Positions 1-8,378 of a stretch of 64,000 nt of DNA are shown piece after piece. Both the position numbers and the translations under genes were made by a program. Every line of letters begins with the position of its first letter. Position 1 is the stretch's first letter. The notes below the pieces were generated by a model. It had not been told where the DNA came from and did not search any database. It worked only from the letters and a program-made list of their open reading frames with translations. The stretch comes from Pseudomonadota bacterium (GTDB lineage: Bacteria > Desulfobacterota > Desulfovibrionia > Desulfovibrionales > Desulfovibrionaceae): assembly GCA_023419375.1 (NCBI GenBank), contig JAEZYD010000008.1, positions 105,523 through 169,522 of the forward strand, in the 5' to 3' direction.

Positions 1-1250
1 GGGTAATGATAGATGAAGTGGGGCTGAATAAGCTTGCCTTCCACATCAAGATCAAAAAGTTTGGCATGCAGCTTTTGCAGGCTTTCACTGTCGGCGGCCT
101 TTTCGCCGCGCGAACGGATGTAGGCCTTGACCTTGCCGTAATCGTTGTAGAATTCCGGCGAATGCCCGCCCACCTGAGTGAGCGAATCGTAGAAGCTGAG
201 GCGCGTCCACTTGCCGGGCGTGAGGTCGATCATTTCGCCCTGATAGGGCACCACGGTGGTGCCGCAGGCAGTCATGGCAAGATGGGCAAAAAGCTGTTCC
301 GTAAAGTCCATGAGGTCTTCAAACGTGGCATAGGCCCAGTAGAATTCGCACATGGTGAATTCCGGATTATGGCGTGTGTCGATGCCTTCGTTGCGGAAGT
401 TGCGGTTCAGTTCAAAGACTTTTTCAAATCCGCCCACCAGCAGCCGCTTGAGATAGAGTTCGGGCGCAATGCGCAAAAACAGGGGCAGATCAAGGGCATT
501 GTGGTGTGTTTTGAAAGGCTTGGCCGCAGCGCCGCCAGCCAGCGGCTGCATCATGGGAGTTTCCACTTCCATAAAGCCGTGGTCTTCCATAAAGCGGCGG
601 AATTCGCGCACAATCAGGCTGCGTTTGAAGAAAATTTCGCGTGCGCGCGGCGTGACGATGAGGTCAACGTAGCGCTGGCGGTAGCGCGTTTCCATGTCCG
701 TGAGGCCGTGATACTTTTCCGGCAGGGGACGCATGGAGCGCGTGATGAGCTTGATCTTGCGGCAGGCAATGGTGAGTTCGCCCGTCTTGGTGCGGAACAA
801 GTGGCCGGAAACGCCCACGATGTCGCCCACATCGAGCTTTTTGACCACAGTGTAGTTTGCTTCATCCATGTGTTCGCGCGAGGCGTAACACTGGATGCGG
901 CCACTCTGATCCATAATATGGAAGAAGGCCACCTTGCCGAACGAACGCAGGGAAACTATGCGGCCCGCAATGGCAAACACGTCTTCCTGGCTTTCCAGAG
1001 ACTCGCCTTCGAGAGCGCCGAATTTGTCCAGCACCCAGGCAACGTCGTGTTCCTTGCGGAAGTCGTTGGGAAAAAGCGGTACGCCCGCATCCAAAAGGTC
1101 GCACGATTTGACAACTCTGTTTTTGACAACTTCGTTGAGGCCTTCGCGCGCGGCGAAACTTTCCAGCATGGGCATAAAATAGCCCGCATGCTGCGACTTG
1201 GTGCCCAGCTTGATAGCCGGCTTGCTGTTTTTCTTTTCCCGAGTATCCAC
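1..1250 (-). CDS. lysS: Lysyl-tRNA synthetase, class II (3' end outside window)
   Basis: This enzyme charges tRNA-Lys with lysine in the cytoplasm. The minus-strand reading frame runs off the left edge, so about 416 N-terminal residues are visible. They contain an OB-fold anticodon-binding region (about residues 65-170) followed by class II motif 1 (FMEVETPMMQ) and motif 2 with the stretches LFLRIAPELYLKRL and FELNRNFRNEG, which is diagnostic of lysyl-tRNA synthetase. The start is taken as GTG at 1250 because an AGGAG sits just upstream and no ATG is suitably placed. Motif 3 and the C-terminus lie beyond the window. The first residues (VDTREKKNSKPAIKLG) form a longer lead than in many LysS proteins. 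The long plus-strand frame over the same bases is antisense shadow. Confidence 0.95.
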   Translation of the reverse strand, partial: MDTREKKNSKPAIKLGTKSQHAGYFMPMLESFAAREGLNEVVKNRVVKSCDLLDAGVPLFPNDFRKEHDVAWVLDKFGALEGESLESQEDVFAIAGRIVSLRSFGKVAFFHIMDQSGRIQCYASREHMDEANYTVVKKLDVGDIVGVSGHLFRTKTGELTIACRKIKLITRSMRPLPEKYHGLTDMETRYRQRYVDLIVTPRAREIFFKRSLIVREFRRFMEDHGFMEVETPMMQPLAGGAAAKPFKTHHNALDLPLFLRIAPELYLKRLLVGGFEKVFELNRNFRNEGIDTRHNPEFTMCEFYWAYATFEDLMDFTEQLFAHLAMTACGTTVVPYQGEMIDLTPGKWTRLSFYDSLTQVGGHSPEFYNDYGKVKAYIRSRGEKAADSESLQKLHAKLFDLDVEGKLIQPHFIYHY

Positions 1251-1458
1251 GTAACGACTCCTGAGTGGCCCATACCTGAAAGGAGCGTTACGGTATGCCA
1301 TTCACGCTTGGGCGTCAAGATTGTGAGGAGTGTGCCTGCAACTTGCTGTAAAATCGTGATTTGTTGGATGCTCTTACTGTTGATGCGACTCTGGCGCAAC
1401 AGGAAACATCAATGCACGCAGCGGCTTATACCCGCGTCAATCGGGGCTTTGGGCCCCC

Positions 1459-1488
1459 TTGAAGTTTTGACCTGTTTACGTATATAAA
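1459..1488 (+). promoter_or_regulatory. Possible sigma-70 promoter for the two-ACT gene
   Basis: A TTGAAG at 1459-1464 and an AT-rich TATATAAA at 1481-1488 are spaced acceptably for -35 and -10 boxes. A second -35-like TTGACC lies at 1467. Assigned from pattern and position only. Confidence 0.35.
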
Positions 1489-1509
1489 GCCCTTTTACAC
1501 GATACAACC

Positions 1510-1537
1510 GCCGTCAGAATCAAGCTGGCGGCTTTTT
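1510..1537 (+). terminator. Terminator-like hairpin just upstream of the two-ACT gene
   Basis: GCCGTCAG at 1510-1517 pairs with CTGGCGGC at 1525-1532 (one G-U pair), followed by five T. It ends only 13 nt before the ATG at 1551. It could end an upstream transcript or act as an attenuator in the leader of the downstream gene. Confidence 0.5.
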
Positions 1538-1550
1538 CAAGGAAAGCGTC

Positions 1551-2111
1551 ATGCAAAAATTTACAGCCTCCTTTCTGGGGCGCGACTGCCCCGGCGTGGT
1601 GGCCAACGTCAGCCGCATTCTTGAAGACAGCGGCTGCAACATCGAAGAAGTGACCCAGACCATCCTTTCCGGCGAATTCGCGGCTATCTTTGTTGTTGCC
1701 GCGCCGGAAGAAAACGCGGAAACCCTGCGCGCCAAGCTGAGCTCCGGGCTGGAATCCGCCAAGGTTGATCTTTCCGTCCTCGTGCGGCCCGCCATCAAGG
1801 GGCAGTGGGGCACCGACCTGCACTGCGAACCCTTTGTGGTCACAGCCGACGGGCCGGACAAGCCCGGTCTTATCGCCGCCATGAGCCGCGTGTTTGCCCA
1901 GCACGGTGTGAACATTGAAAGCCTCAAGGCCATTCTGGGCGAGGGCGGCAACAACCATGCGCTTTTTGTTTTTGAAGTCATGGTGCCTGACAGCGTTGAC
2001 ATGGGCCGCCTGCGCCGTGAGCTTGACTGCGAAGGGCAGAAGCGCGATCTGCGCGTCAGCGCCCAGCACAGGGATATTTTTGAGGCTGTGCATCGGGTGA
2101 ATTCTTTTTAG
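1551..2111 (+). CDS. Two-ACT-domain regulator, GcvR-like
   Basis: A 186-residue cytoplasmic protein made of two ACT-type ligand-binding domains. The first (about residues 1-85) begins MQKFTASFLGRDCPGVVANVS, and the second (about 93-175) contains TADGPDKPGLIAAMSRVFAQHGVNIESL. Both show the D-x-P-G-[VL] turn typical of the glycine-cleavage repressor GcvR family, which binds an amino acid and acts by protein contact rather than by binding DNA. AAGGAAAG precedes the ATG. A UPF0210 gene follows in the same direction after 177 bp; in many bacteria a small ACT protein (UPF0237) is encoded next to UPF0210, so the two probably work together. The ligand is unknown. Confidence 0.85.
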   Translation: MQKFTASFLGRDCPGVVANVSRILEDSGCNIEEVTQTILSGEFAAIFVVAAPEENAETLRAKLSSGLESAKVDLSVLVRPAIKGQWGTDLHCEPFVVTADGPDKPGLIAAMSRVFAQHGVNIESLKAILGEGGNNHALFVFEVMVPDSVDMGRLRRELDCEGQKRDLRVSAQHRDIFEAVHRVNSF

Positions 2112-2150
2112 GCCTCACGTTGCCGAGGCGCATGCACCACCGGTCTGCGC

Positions 2151-2229
2151 CTGAAACAGGGCACGACCCGGTTTCAGAAACGATGCACATTCCCCTGAAC
2201 GCCCGGTTTTGCGCGTCAGGGCAAAACCG
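2151..2229 (+). other. Two hairpins between the ACT gene and UPF0210 gene
   Basis: Within the 177-bp gap there are two perfect inverted repeats: CTGAAAC (2151-2157) with GTTTCAG (2170-2176), and CGGTTTTGC (2204-2212) with GCAAAACCG (2221-2229). Neither is followed by a T-run, so they look like mRNA structure rather than a terminator. Confidence 0.45.
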
Positions 2230-2288
2230 CCTTCCGGGCGGGGCCGCCACATGGCAGCCTGACAGCCCGAACATACAGGAAGACCTCC

Positions 2289-3674
2289 ATGCTTTCAGAA
2301 CGCGAAGTTATAAGCACCCTGAACATGCTCCGCAACGAGCATCTTGACGTGCGCACTGTCACCCTTGGCGTGAGCCTGTTTGACTGCGTCAGCCACGACC
2401 TTGATCTTTTTACCGCCAACGTTAAGGCCAAGCTGCGCCGCTACGCCTCGCAGCTCGTGAGCGTGTGCAACGAAGTGGGCGACAAATACGGCATCCCCGT
2501 GGTGAACAAACGCATCAGCGTGAGCCCCATTGCCGTGGTGGGCGCGCCCTTTGGCCCTGACGGCATGGTGCGCGTGTGCAAGGCCCTTGACGAGGCCGCC
2601 AAGGAAGCGGGCGTTGATTTTCTGGGCGGTTTTTCTGCTCTGGTGGAAAAGGGCTTTGCCAAGGGCGACCGCGCCCTGATTGAAGCGCTGCCCCAGGCCC
2701 TGGCCGAAACCGACCGCATCTGCTCATCCATCAATGTGGCGTCGTCCCGCAGCGGCATCAATATGGATGCTGTGGCCCTCATGGGGCAGCAGATACTCAA
2801 GGTGGCCGAAGCCACCGCCGAACGCGGCGGCATCGGCTGCGCCAAGCTGGTGGTTTTTGCCAACATTCCGCAGGATGTTCCCTTCATGGCTGGCGCTTAC
2901 CTTGGCGTGGGCGAGCCTGACGTTGTTATCAACGTTGGCGTTTCCGGCCCCGGCGTGGTCAAAAAAGCCCTGGATCGCGCGCGCGAAGCCGGGCACAACG
3001 GCAAGGGCGGCCGCCTTACCCTGCTGGATATGGCCGAAGTCATCAAGCGCACTGCCTACAAGGTGACGCGCGTGGGTGAAATGATCGGTACCGAAGTGGC
3101 TACCCGTCTGGGCCTGCCCTTTGGCGTGGCCGACCTTTCCCTGGCTCCCACGCCTGCAGTGGGCGACTCTGTGGGTGAAATCTTCCAGAGCATGGGCCTT
3201 TCGAGCATCGGCGCGCCCGGCACCACTGCCGTGCTGGCCATGCTTAATGATGCGGTGAAAAAGGGCGGCGCGTTCGCTTCTTCGTCCGTGGGCGGTCTGT
3301 CCGGCGCGTTTATCCCCGTGTCGGAAGATTCCAGCATCGAGGCTGCGGCCACCTCCGGCCTTCTCAGCCTTGAAAAGCTGGAAGCCATGACCAGCGTGTG
3401 CTCTGTGGGGCTGGACATGATCGCCATTCCCGGCGACACGGCCGCGTCTACCATTTCCGGCATCATTGCTGATGAAATGGCCATCGGCGTTATCAATACC
3501 AAGACCACGGCTGTGCGCCTTATTCCCGTGCCCGGCAAGGGCGTTGGCGAAGAAGTGTCGTTCGGCGGCCTGCTCGGCAAGGCAGCTATTATACCGGTGC
3601 CCAAGGGCGACGCCACGGACTTTATCGGCCTTGGCGGTCGCATTCCTGCACCCATTCACAGCCTCAAAAACTAG
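2289..3674 (+). CDS. UPF0210 (PFL/DUF711) family protein
   Basis: A 461-residue protein of the UPF0210 (DUF711) family, which resembles glycyl-radical-type barrels in sequence but has no settled biochemical function. The start MLSEREVISTLNMLRNEHLDVRTVTLG and the internal GVADLSLAPTPAVGDSVGEI and SVGLDMIAIPGDT stretches are hallmark regions. Length matches the usual 450-460 residues. A purine-rich GGAAGACC precedes the ATG. It follows the two-ACT gene and is closed by a strong terminator, so the two probably form a two-gene operon. The family is named with confidence; the activity is not known. Confidence 0.9.
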   Translation: MLSEREVISTLNMLRNEHLDVRTVTLGVSLFDCVSHDLDLFTANVKAKLRRYASQLVSVCNEVGDKYGIPVVNKRISVSPIAVVGAPFGPDGMVRVCKALDEAAKEAGVDFLGGFSALVEKGFAKGDRALIEALPQALAETDRICSSINVASSRSGINMDAVALMGQQILKVAEATAERGGIGCAKLVVFANIPQDVPFMAGAYLGVGEPDVVINVGVSGPGVVKKALDRAREAGHNGKGGRLTLLDMAEVIKRTAYKVTRVGEMIGTEVATRLGLPFGVADLSLAPTPAVGDSVGEIFQSMGLSSIGAPGTTAVLAMLNDAVKKGGAFASSSVGGLSGAFIPVSEDSSIEAAATSGLLSLEKLEAMTSVCSVGLDMIAIPGDTAASTISGIIADEMAIGVINTKTTAVRLIPVPGKGVGEEVSFGGLLGKAAIIPVPKGDATDFIGLGGRIPAPIHSLKN

Positions 3675-3720
3675 GCTGGTTAAGCTTTATCTGCTGTAAA
3701 AGCTGACATAATCCCTTTAC

Positions 3721-3753
3721 GGCGCGGAATCCTTGTGATCCCGCGCCGTTTTT
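3721..3753 (+). terminator. Intrinsic terminator after the UPF0210 gene
   Basis: GGCGCGG (3721-3727) pairs with CCGCGCC (3741-3747), followed by five T. Confidence 0.8.
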
Positions 3754-3857
3754 GATGCTCGATCGGCGCGATGGCATCATTCAGTGTGTTTTTCTGTTGC
3801 GCCAATATGTCGGGTTGCTGTATGTTCAGATACAGAAACCTTGTTCAGGACGGAAAA

Positions 3858-4502
3858 ATGCCCCAGTATTTTATCTACGGTCAAAAAGAAATCGACTTCC
3901 TCTCCCGCAAAGACAAACGGCTGGCCGCAGCCATGGAACGCATAGGTCCCATACAGAGGGAGGTGCGGCCCGACCTGTTTGACGCGCTCATGCACGCCAT
4001 AGTCGGGCAGCAGATTGCCACCAAGGCGCAGCAGACCGTGTGGGCGCGGCTTGTGCTTGCCCTTGGCGAGGTGACGCCTGAAACCATTGACGGGGCAGAG
4101 ACTGCCACGCTGCAGGGAGTGGGGCTTTCCTTCCGCAAGGTTGGCTACATGAAGGCAGCCGCGCGCAAGGTGCTGCAGGGTGAACTGGACGTGGAGGCCC
4201 TGAGGATTATGGACGACGCCAGCCTTTGCACCACGCTGTGCGCGCTGGACGGGGTTGGCGTGTGGACAGCGGAAATGCTCATGCTGTTTTCACTCCAGCG
4301 GCCTGATGTGCTCAGTTTTGGCGACCTTGCCATCCTGCGGGGCCTGCGCATGCTGTATCGGCACCGGGAAGTCAGCCGCGCCCGCTTTGAAGCCTATCGT
4401 CGGCGCTACAGCCCTTATGGTTCGGCGGCAAGCCTGTATCTGTGGGCCATAGCGGGCGGGGCTTTGCCTGATCTTTCCGATCCGGCGGCTTCCAGGCGCT
4501 GA
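3858..4502 (+). CDS. DNA-3-methyladenine glycosylase, AlkA/HhH-GPD family
   Basis: A 214-residue base-excision-repair glycosylase that removes alkylated purines from DNA. It carries the helix-hairpin-helix LDGVGVWTAEM at about residues 130-140 and the catalytic aspartate D156 in SFGDLAI. It lacks the four-cysteine iron-sulfur motif of the Nth/MutY enzymes, which favours the AlkA branch. Residues 41-62 (FDALMHAIVGQQIATKAQQTVW) form the conserved helix before the hairpin. I place the start at 3858, where CAGGACGG lies 6-10 nt upstream; an in-frame start at 3771 would add 29 unrelated residues. It has its own transcription unit between two terminator-bounded neighbours. Confidence 0.88.
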   Translation: MPQYFIYGQKEIDFLSRKDKRLAAAMERIGPIQREVRPDLFDALMHAIVGQQIATKAQQTVWARLVLALGEVTPETIDGAETATLQGVGLSFRKVGYMKAAARKVLQGELDVEALRIMDDASLCTTLCALDGVGVWTAEMLMLFSLQRPDVLSFGDLAILRGLRMLYRHREVSRARFEAYRRRYSPYGSAASLYLWAIAGGALPDLSDPAASRR

Positions 4503-4849
4503 AAAGGTGATCCCTTTTTCGGGCAGTTGAGCCTCACCGCAAGTCAGTGTTGCTCCGTTATGTTGCGTTTATTGTAAGCAATTGCTGTTATGCGGAATTG
4601 GATATTCGCATTAGTTCCCTTAATGGGATTGATAGCTATCATCTTGAAATGGCAGTGTAAAAATCCCTATCCTATTCGTAGTGATTTCTTGTGAAAATAA
4701 GTATAATGGATGTATTGAAAGTCACGCTTTGTCCGATAAGTACTCTGAAATAGGCCAAACTTACAGGATTTCAGGGGTAGTTTGATTTTTCACATGGTAA
4801 TTAGCCTTTCGGTCATTCAGTGCATAGACGCAATGCAAAAGGGGTAGTG
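4503..4849. other. AT-rich gap before chemoreceptor gene
   Basis: 347 bp with no credible gene. It is clearly AT-richer than its surroundings and contains a perfect 10-bp palindrome (GATAGCTATC, 4631-4640). It probably holds the promoter of the chemoreceptor gene, but no confident -35/-10 or -24/-12 pair was found. Confidence 0.4.
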
Positions 4850-6943
4850 ATGAAACTCGGATTACTTGCGAAAATGGGAATTTCCATCCTCACACCGGCA
4901 ATAGTGGGGCTGATGCTTGTGGCAGGGGTTTGCTACAAGATGTCAGAAGAAATCCTGCGCGAGCAGATTGCCACAGATATGAGTGCCTTGCTTGAGTGTC
5001 AGAGCATCGGGCTTGACGCGGTGTTTACGGGGATAGAACAGGGCCTGCAAACCATGACCGAAAACCAGCGCATCCAAGATCAGGTACTGGCTTATACTGA
5101 AGGCAAGCCAGGCATTTTTGAAGGTCCGCTGTTTACCAGAGCGGATAGGGCCCTTGAATCCTTCGTGACCAGTAATGACGTTGTGTATTATGCGGGAATA
5201 ATTTCCGTGGATGGCACGGTTCTGGGCCACCGTGTAGACAATCAGCAAGGCCCGAGCAAATTTGTTCGCGGCGATTTTTCTGACCGCGAATATTTTAAGC
5301 AAAGCAAAAATGGTCAATCCAGCGTTGTAGGTATCAAAAGCGCGGCCACTGGCGAGTTTGCCACGGTCATTGCAATGCCGTTGAAGCAGAACAACCGGAC
5401 CATCGCCGTGCTTGCAGCTGGCATTGATAATAAAATTCTGGCCCAGAATACCACCAATAAAATAAAAGTGGGACAAAAGGGTCTAGTATATGTGTATGAT
5501 TTGCAAGGGAATGTCGTTCTGCACCCGGATAAGGCCGCGCTTGGTCGCAACGACAGTAAGCTGCCCCATGTGGCCAAATTGTTGGAGCAAAAAAATGGCC
5601 GCACCCTTTTTGTGAACGACAAGGGTGAAGATAAGGGGCTGTACTACAAAACTCTGCCGCACGAAGGCTGGATACTGTGCGTGGAATTTGACCGTGGAGA
5701 AATTTTCAAGCCCATCAGCGACCTGCTGGCCAACGCCAGTCTGCTGACTCTGGCCTGCGCGCTGATAGTCGGAACCATGATCTTTTTCTCGGCCCGGGGC
5801 ATTGTGCGTATGGTGGGCGGTATTTCAGGCGTGGCCGAAGCCGTTGCCGGCGGTCGCCTTGAAACCAACGACAAAGAGCGCGCCCTTTTCGACGCCGCTG
5901 AAAAGCGCGGTGACGAATTCAGCACCCTTGCGGCTGGCATGCGGCGCATGGTGCAAAGCATCAGACACCTTTTGAGCGAAAGTGAACACAAAACTCAGGC
6001 TGCGCAGCACGCTACGGAAGAGGCGGAAAAAGCCACAGCCAGAGCCGAAGAAGCTGCACGACAGGCCGAGAGCGCCAAGCGCGAGGGCATGCTGACGGCA
6101 GCGGGGCAACTGGAAGAAGTGGTGAGTGTTATTTCCGCCGCTTCCACAGAGCTTTCCGCCCAGATCGAGCAGTCGGACAGGAGCGCCGTGGAATCTGCCC
6201 AGCGTCTGGCCGAGGCCGCCACTGCCATGAATGAAATGAACGCCACCGTGCAGGAAGTTGCCCGTAATGCGTCCGCAGCCTCGGCTGTGTCTGCGGAAAC
6301 GCGGGCCAATGCCGAAAGCGGTGCGAATATTGTGGAAAACGCCTTGCAGAGCATCGGTCAGGTGCACAAGGTTTCGCTGGCGCTCAAGGGCGACATGACC
6401 ACGCTGAACCAGCATGCCCAGGCCATCACCCAGATCATGAATGTGATCTCGGACATTGCCGACCAGACCAACCTGCTGGCCCTCAACGCCGCCATTGAGG
6501 CCGCCCGCGCGGGCGAAGCCGGGCGCGGTTTTGCCGTGGTGGCTGATGAAGTGCGCAAACTGGCGGAAAAAACCATGGCCTCCACCAATGACGTGGGCAA
6601 TGCCATTTCTGCCATCCAGGGCAGCGCAGGACAGAGCGTCGCCGCCATGGACAAGGCGCTGGCAGAGGTAGAAAAGGCCGCCGAGCTTGCAAAACAGTCC
6701 GGCGAGGCCTTGCAGGGAATTGTGACCAAGGTCGAGGAATCGGCAGATCAGGTGAGCGCCATCGCCACGGCCAGCGAACAGCAGTCCGCCACCAGCGACG
6801 AGATCAACCAGTCCATTGTCAGCGTCAACGAAATGTCCAGCCAGACGGCGCAGGCCATGGGCGAAGCTTCCCTGGCCGTGAGCGAGCTTGCCCGGCAGGC
6901 CGAGCGCATGAGTGAACTTATCAGCGAGATGAAGCGCGGCTAG
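4850..6943 (+). CDS. Methyl-accepting chemotaxis protein, Cache sensor
   Basis: A 697-residue transmembrane chemoreceptor that controls the CheA kinase. Order of parts: a first membrane helix at about residues 10-30, a periplasmic double-Cache-like sensor to about 285, a second membrane helix at about 298-320, a HAMP segment, a glutamate/alanine-rich coiled coil and the signalling domain. The kinase-contact tip reads DQTNLLALNAAIEAARAGEAG and continues RGFAVVADEVRKLAEK. No C-terminal CheR-binding pentapeptide is present (it ends SEMKRG). The start at 4850 is preceded by AGGGG-like purines; an in-frame start at 4820 would add ten residues without a better ribosome site. Monocistronic, with a strong hairpin at its end. 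The ligand cannot be inferred. Confidence 0.95.
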   Translation: MKLGLLAKMGISILTPAIVGLMLVAGVCYKMSEEILREQIATDMSALLECQSIGLDAVFTGIEQGLQTMTENQRIQDQVLAYTEGKPGIFEGPLFTRADRALESFVTSNDVVYYAGIISVDGTVLGHRVDNQQGPSKFVRGDFSDREYFKQSKNGQSSVVGIKSAATGEFATVIAMPLKQNNRTIAVLAAGIDNKILAQNTTNKIKVGQKGLVYVYDLQGNVVLHPDKAALGRNDSKLPHVAKLLEQKNGRTLFVNDKGEDKGLYYKTLPHEGWILCVEFDRGEIFKPISDLLANASLLTLACALIVGTMIFFSARGIVRMVGGISGVAEAVAGGRLETNDKERALFDAAEKRGDEFSTLAAGMRRMVQSIRHLLSESEHKTQAAQHATEEAEKATARAEEAARQAESAKREGMLTAAGQLEEVVSVISAASTELSAQIEQSDRSAVESAQRLAEAATAMNEMNATVQEVARNASAASAVSAETRANAESGANIVENALQSIGQVHKVSLALKGDMTTLNQHAQAITQIMNVISDIADQTNLLALNAAIEAARAGEAGRGFAVVADEVRKLAEKTMASTNDVGNAISAIQGSAGQSVAAMDKALAEVEKAAELAKQSGEALQGIVTKVEESADQVSAIATASEQQSATSDEINQSIVSVNEMSSQTAQAMGEASLAVSELARQAERMSELISEMKRG

Positions 6944-6963
6944 TTCAGCACGTTTCTCAGTGG

Positions 6964-7000
6964 CAAACAGCCCCGGAATGCGATATCCCGGGGCTGTTTG
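6964..7000. terminator. Bidirectional terminator between chemoreceptor and TSUP genes
   Basis: A perfect 13-bp inverted repeat (CAAACAGCCCCGG at 6964-6976, CCGGGGCTGTTTG at 6988-7000) separates two convergent genes. The T-tract on each side is short. Confidence 0.65.
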
Positions 7001-7025
7001 CGTTGAACTGTAAGGCCCTGGTTTG

Positions 7026-7820
7026 TTAATGCATGCTCGGCGCCAGAAAATACTGCCATACAAGGGTCAGCAGCAAGAGGCTGAGCGAAATGGTCAAAAA
7101 GCGGCGCACAGCCGCAGGCCCCACGCGAATAGCCAAGCGGCTTCCCATCCAGTTGCCGAGGCAGCAGGCCGCAGCCATTGGCAGGGCAAGACTCCACACC
7201 ACCACGCCGTTGACGATGAAAACCACGGCTCCTGCAAAATTTGAGGCAAGGTTGAGCACCTTGGAGGTGGCGGAAGCTTCCATCAGCCCCATACGCAGAA
7301 TCCAGTGAAAAGCGAGGATAAGAAAGCTCCCGGTGCCGGGGCCGAAAAATCCGTCATAGCCGCCAATAAGAAGGCATACAAAGGCTACAGGAATCCAGAA
7401 ACGGGGGCCGGAATGCGGCAGGGGCGTCTGCTTGTGCTCTTTCTTGGGCAGCAGGGTTGCGCACATGCCTATGGGCAACAAGGCCACCAGCACCTTGCCA
7501 AGAACTGCGGCGTCCAGCAGCAGGGCAAGGCGCGACCCGGCCCACGAACCGACCAGCGAGAAAATAATGCCCGCCAGGGCTACACGCCACAATACCAGAT
7601 TGCTGCGGGCAAAGTTGCCAAGCGCAACAGTGGTGCCAAGGCAGGCGCTGACCTTGTTGACGCCAAGGGACTGATGCGGCGGCACGCCGGAAAGCAGCAG
7701 GGCGGGCATGGTGATAAGCCCGCCGCCGCCAGCGATGGAGTCGATAAATCCGCCGCCGAATGCTGCGGCTATGCCAACGGCGTATGTAACCAGGCTGAAA
7801 TCCAACACGTTGCCTACCAC
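7026..7820 (-). CDS. TSUP (TauE/SafE) family membrane transporter
   Basis: A 264-residue inner-membrane protein with about eight hydrophobic helices and the two repeated family halves. The first carries GGGFIDSIAGGGGLITMPALL (about residues 22-43) and the second GGYDGFFGPGTGSFLILAF (about 157-176). Members export sulfite, sulfoacetate or other small sulfur or organic anions; the substrate here cannot be read from sequence. It overlaps the end of the upstream DUF486 gene by 7 nt on the same strand, so the two are co-transcribed. Confidence 0.92.
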   Translation of the reverse strand: MVGNVLDFSLVTYAVGIAAAFGGGFIDSIAGGGGLITMPALLLSGVPPHQSLGVNKVSACLGTTVALGNFARSNLVLWRVALAGIIFSLVGSWAGSRLALLLDAAVLGKVLVALLPIGMCATLLPKKEHKQTPLPHSGPRFWIPVAFVCLLIGGYDGFFGPGTGSFLILAFHWILRMGLMEASATSKVLNLASNFAGAVVFIVNGVVVWSLALPMAAACCLGNWMGSRLAIRVGPAAVRRFLTISLSLLLLTLVWQYFLAPSMH

Positions 7821-8161
7821 TCCTTAAAGATAATCCACGCTGCCACCACAATAAGCGCAAAACCTACAAGGTGGTTCCAGCGCAATGGCTCGTGCAGCCA
7901 AAAAGCGGAAAAGCCCATGAAAACAGTCAGGGAGATGACTTCCTGAATGGTTTTCAGTTCTGCCGCCGAAAAATAGCCGTAGCCTATCCTGTTGGCGGGC
8001 ACTTGCAGAACATATTCAAAAAAGGCGATGGCCCAGCTTGTAATGATAACCAGCGGCAGGGCGGTGCTTCTGTAGCGCAGGTGCCCATACCATGCAAAGG
8101 TCATGAAAAGATTGGAACAAAACAGCAGGCCCACGGTGCTGATGGGAATTGGTATCTGCAT
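7814..8161 (-). CDS. DUF486 / DMT-type small membrane protein
   Basis: A 115-residue protein with four predicted membrane helices, recognisable as DUF486 from STVGLLFCSNLFMTFAWYGHL near the N-terminus and from FFEYVLQVPANRIGYG and LKTIQEVISLTVFMGFS in the middle. The family belongs to the drug/metabolite transporter superfamily and has no assigned substrate. The start MQIPIPIST at 8161 matches the usual family start; upstream codons add 23 non-homologous residues. The ribosome site is weak. It overlaps the following TSUP gene by 7 nt. Confidence 0.82.
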   Translation of the reverse strand: MQIPIPISTVGLLFCSNLFMTFAWYGHLRYRSTALPLVIITSWAIAFFEYVLQVPANRIGYGYFSAAELKTIQEVISLTVFMGFSAFWLHEPLRWNHLVGFALIVVAAWIIFKEW

Positions 8162-8378
8162 GGGAAATCCATAGGAGCGGTCGCAAGAACAAAAGCCTGG
8201 CAGGCCGGAAGAAGTTGAACAGAGCGTCAAATCTCATATCTGCTGCAACATGGCGCGTCAACAGCCTGCAATGGGGCTCCGGGGCATGGCCTCGCGCCTT
8301 GTTTGCCGGGGCAACATTGAAAGGTTATGCTGCCGAGGCGGCAGATTTTGTGCCGTGCAAGCAATGGAGGAACACTGT

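Noticed and set aside
6..1487. Long plus-strand open frame of 493 codons
   Set aside because: It is antisense to lysS, which is clearly coding on the minus strand; the plus-strand translation matches no known pattern.
4700..4745. Flagellar sigma-28 promoter upstream of the first chemoreceptor gene
   Set aside because: A CCGATAAG matches the -10 half, but the GAAA-like -35 is 11 nt away instead of about 15.
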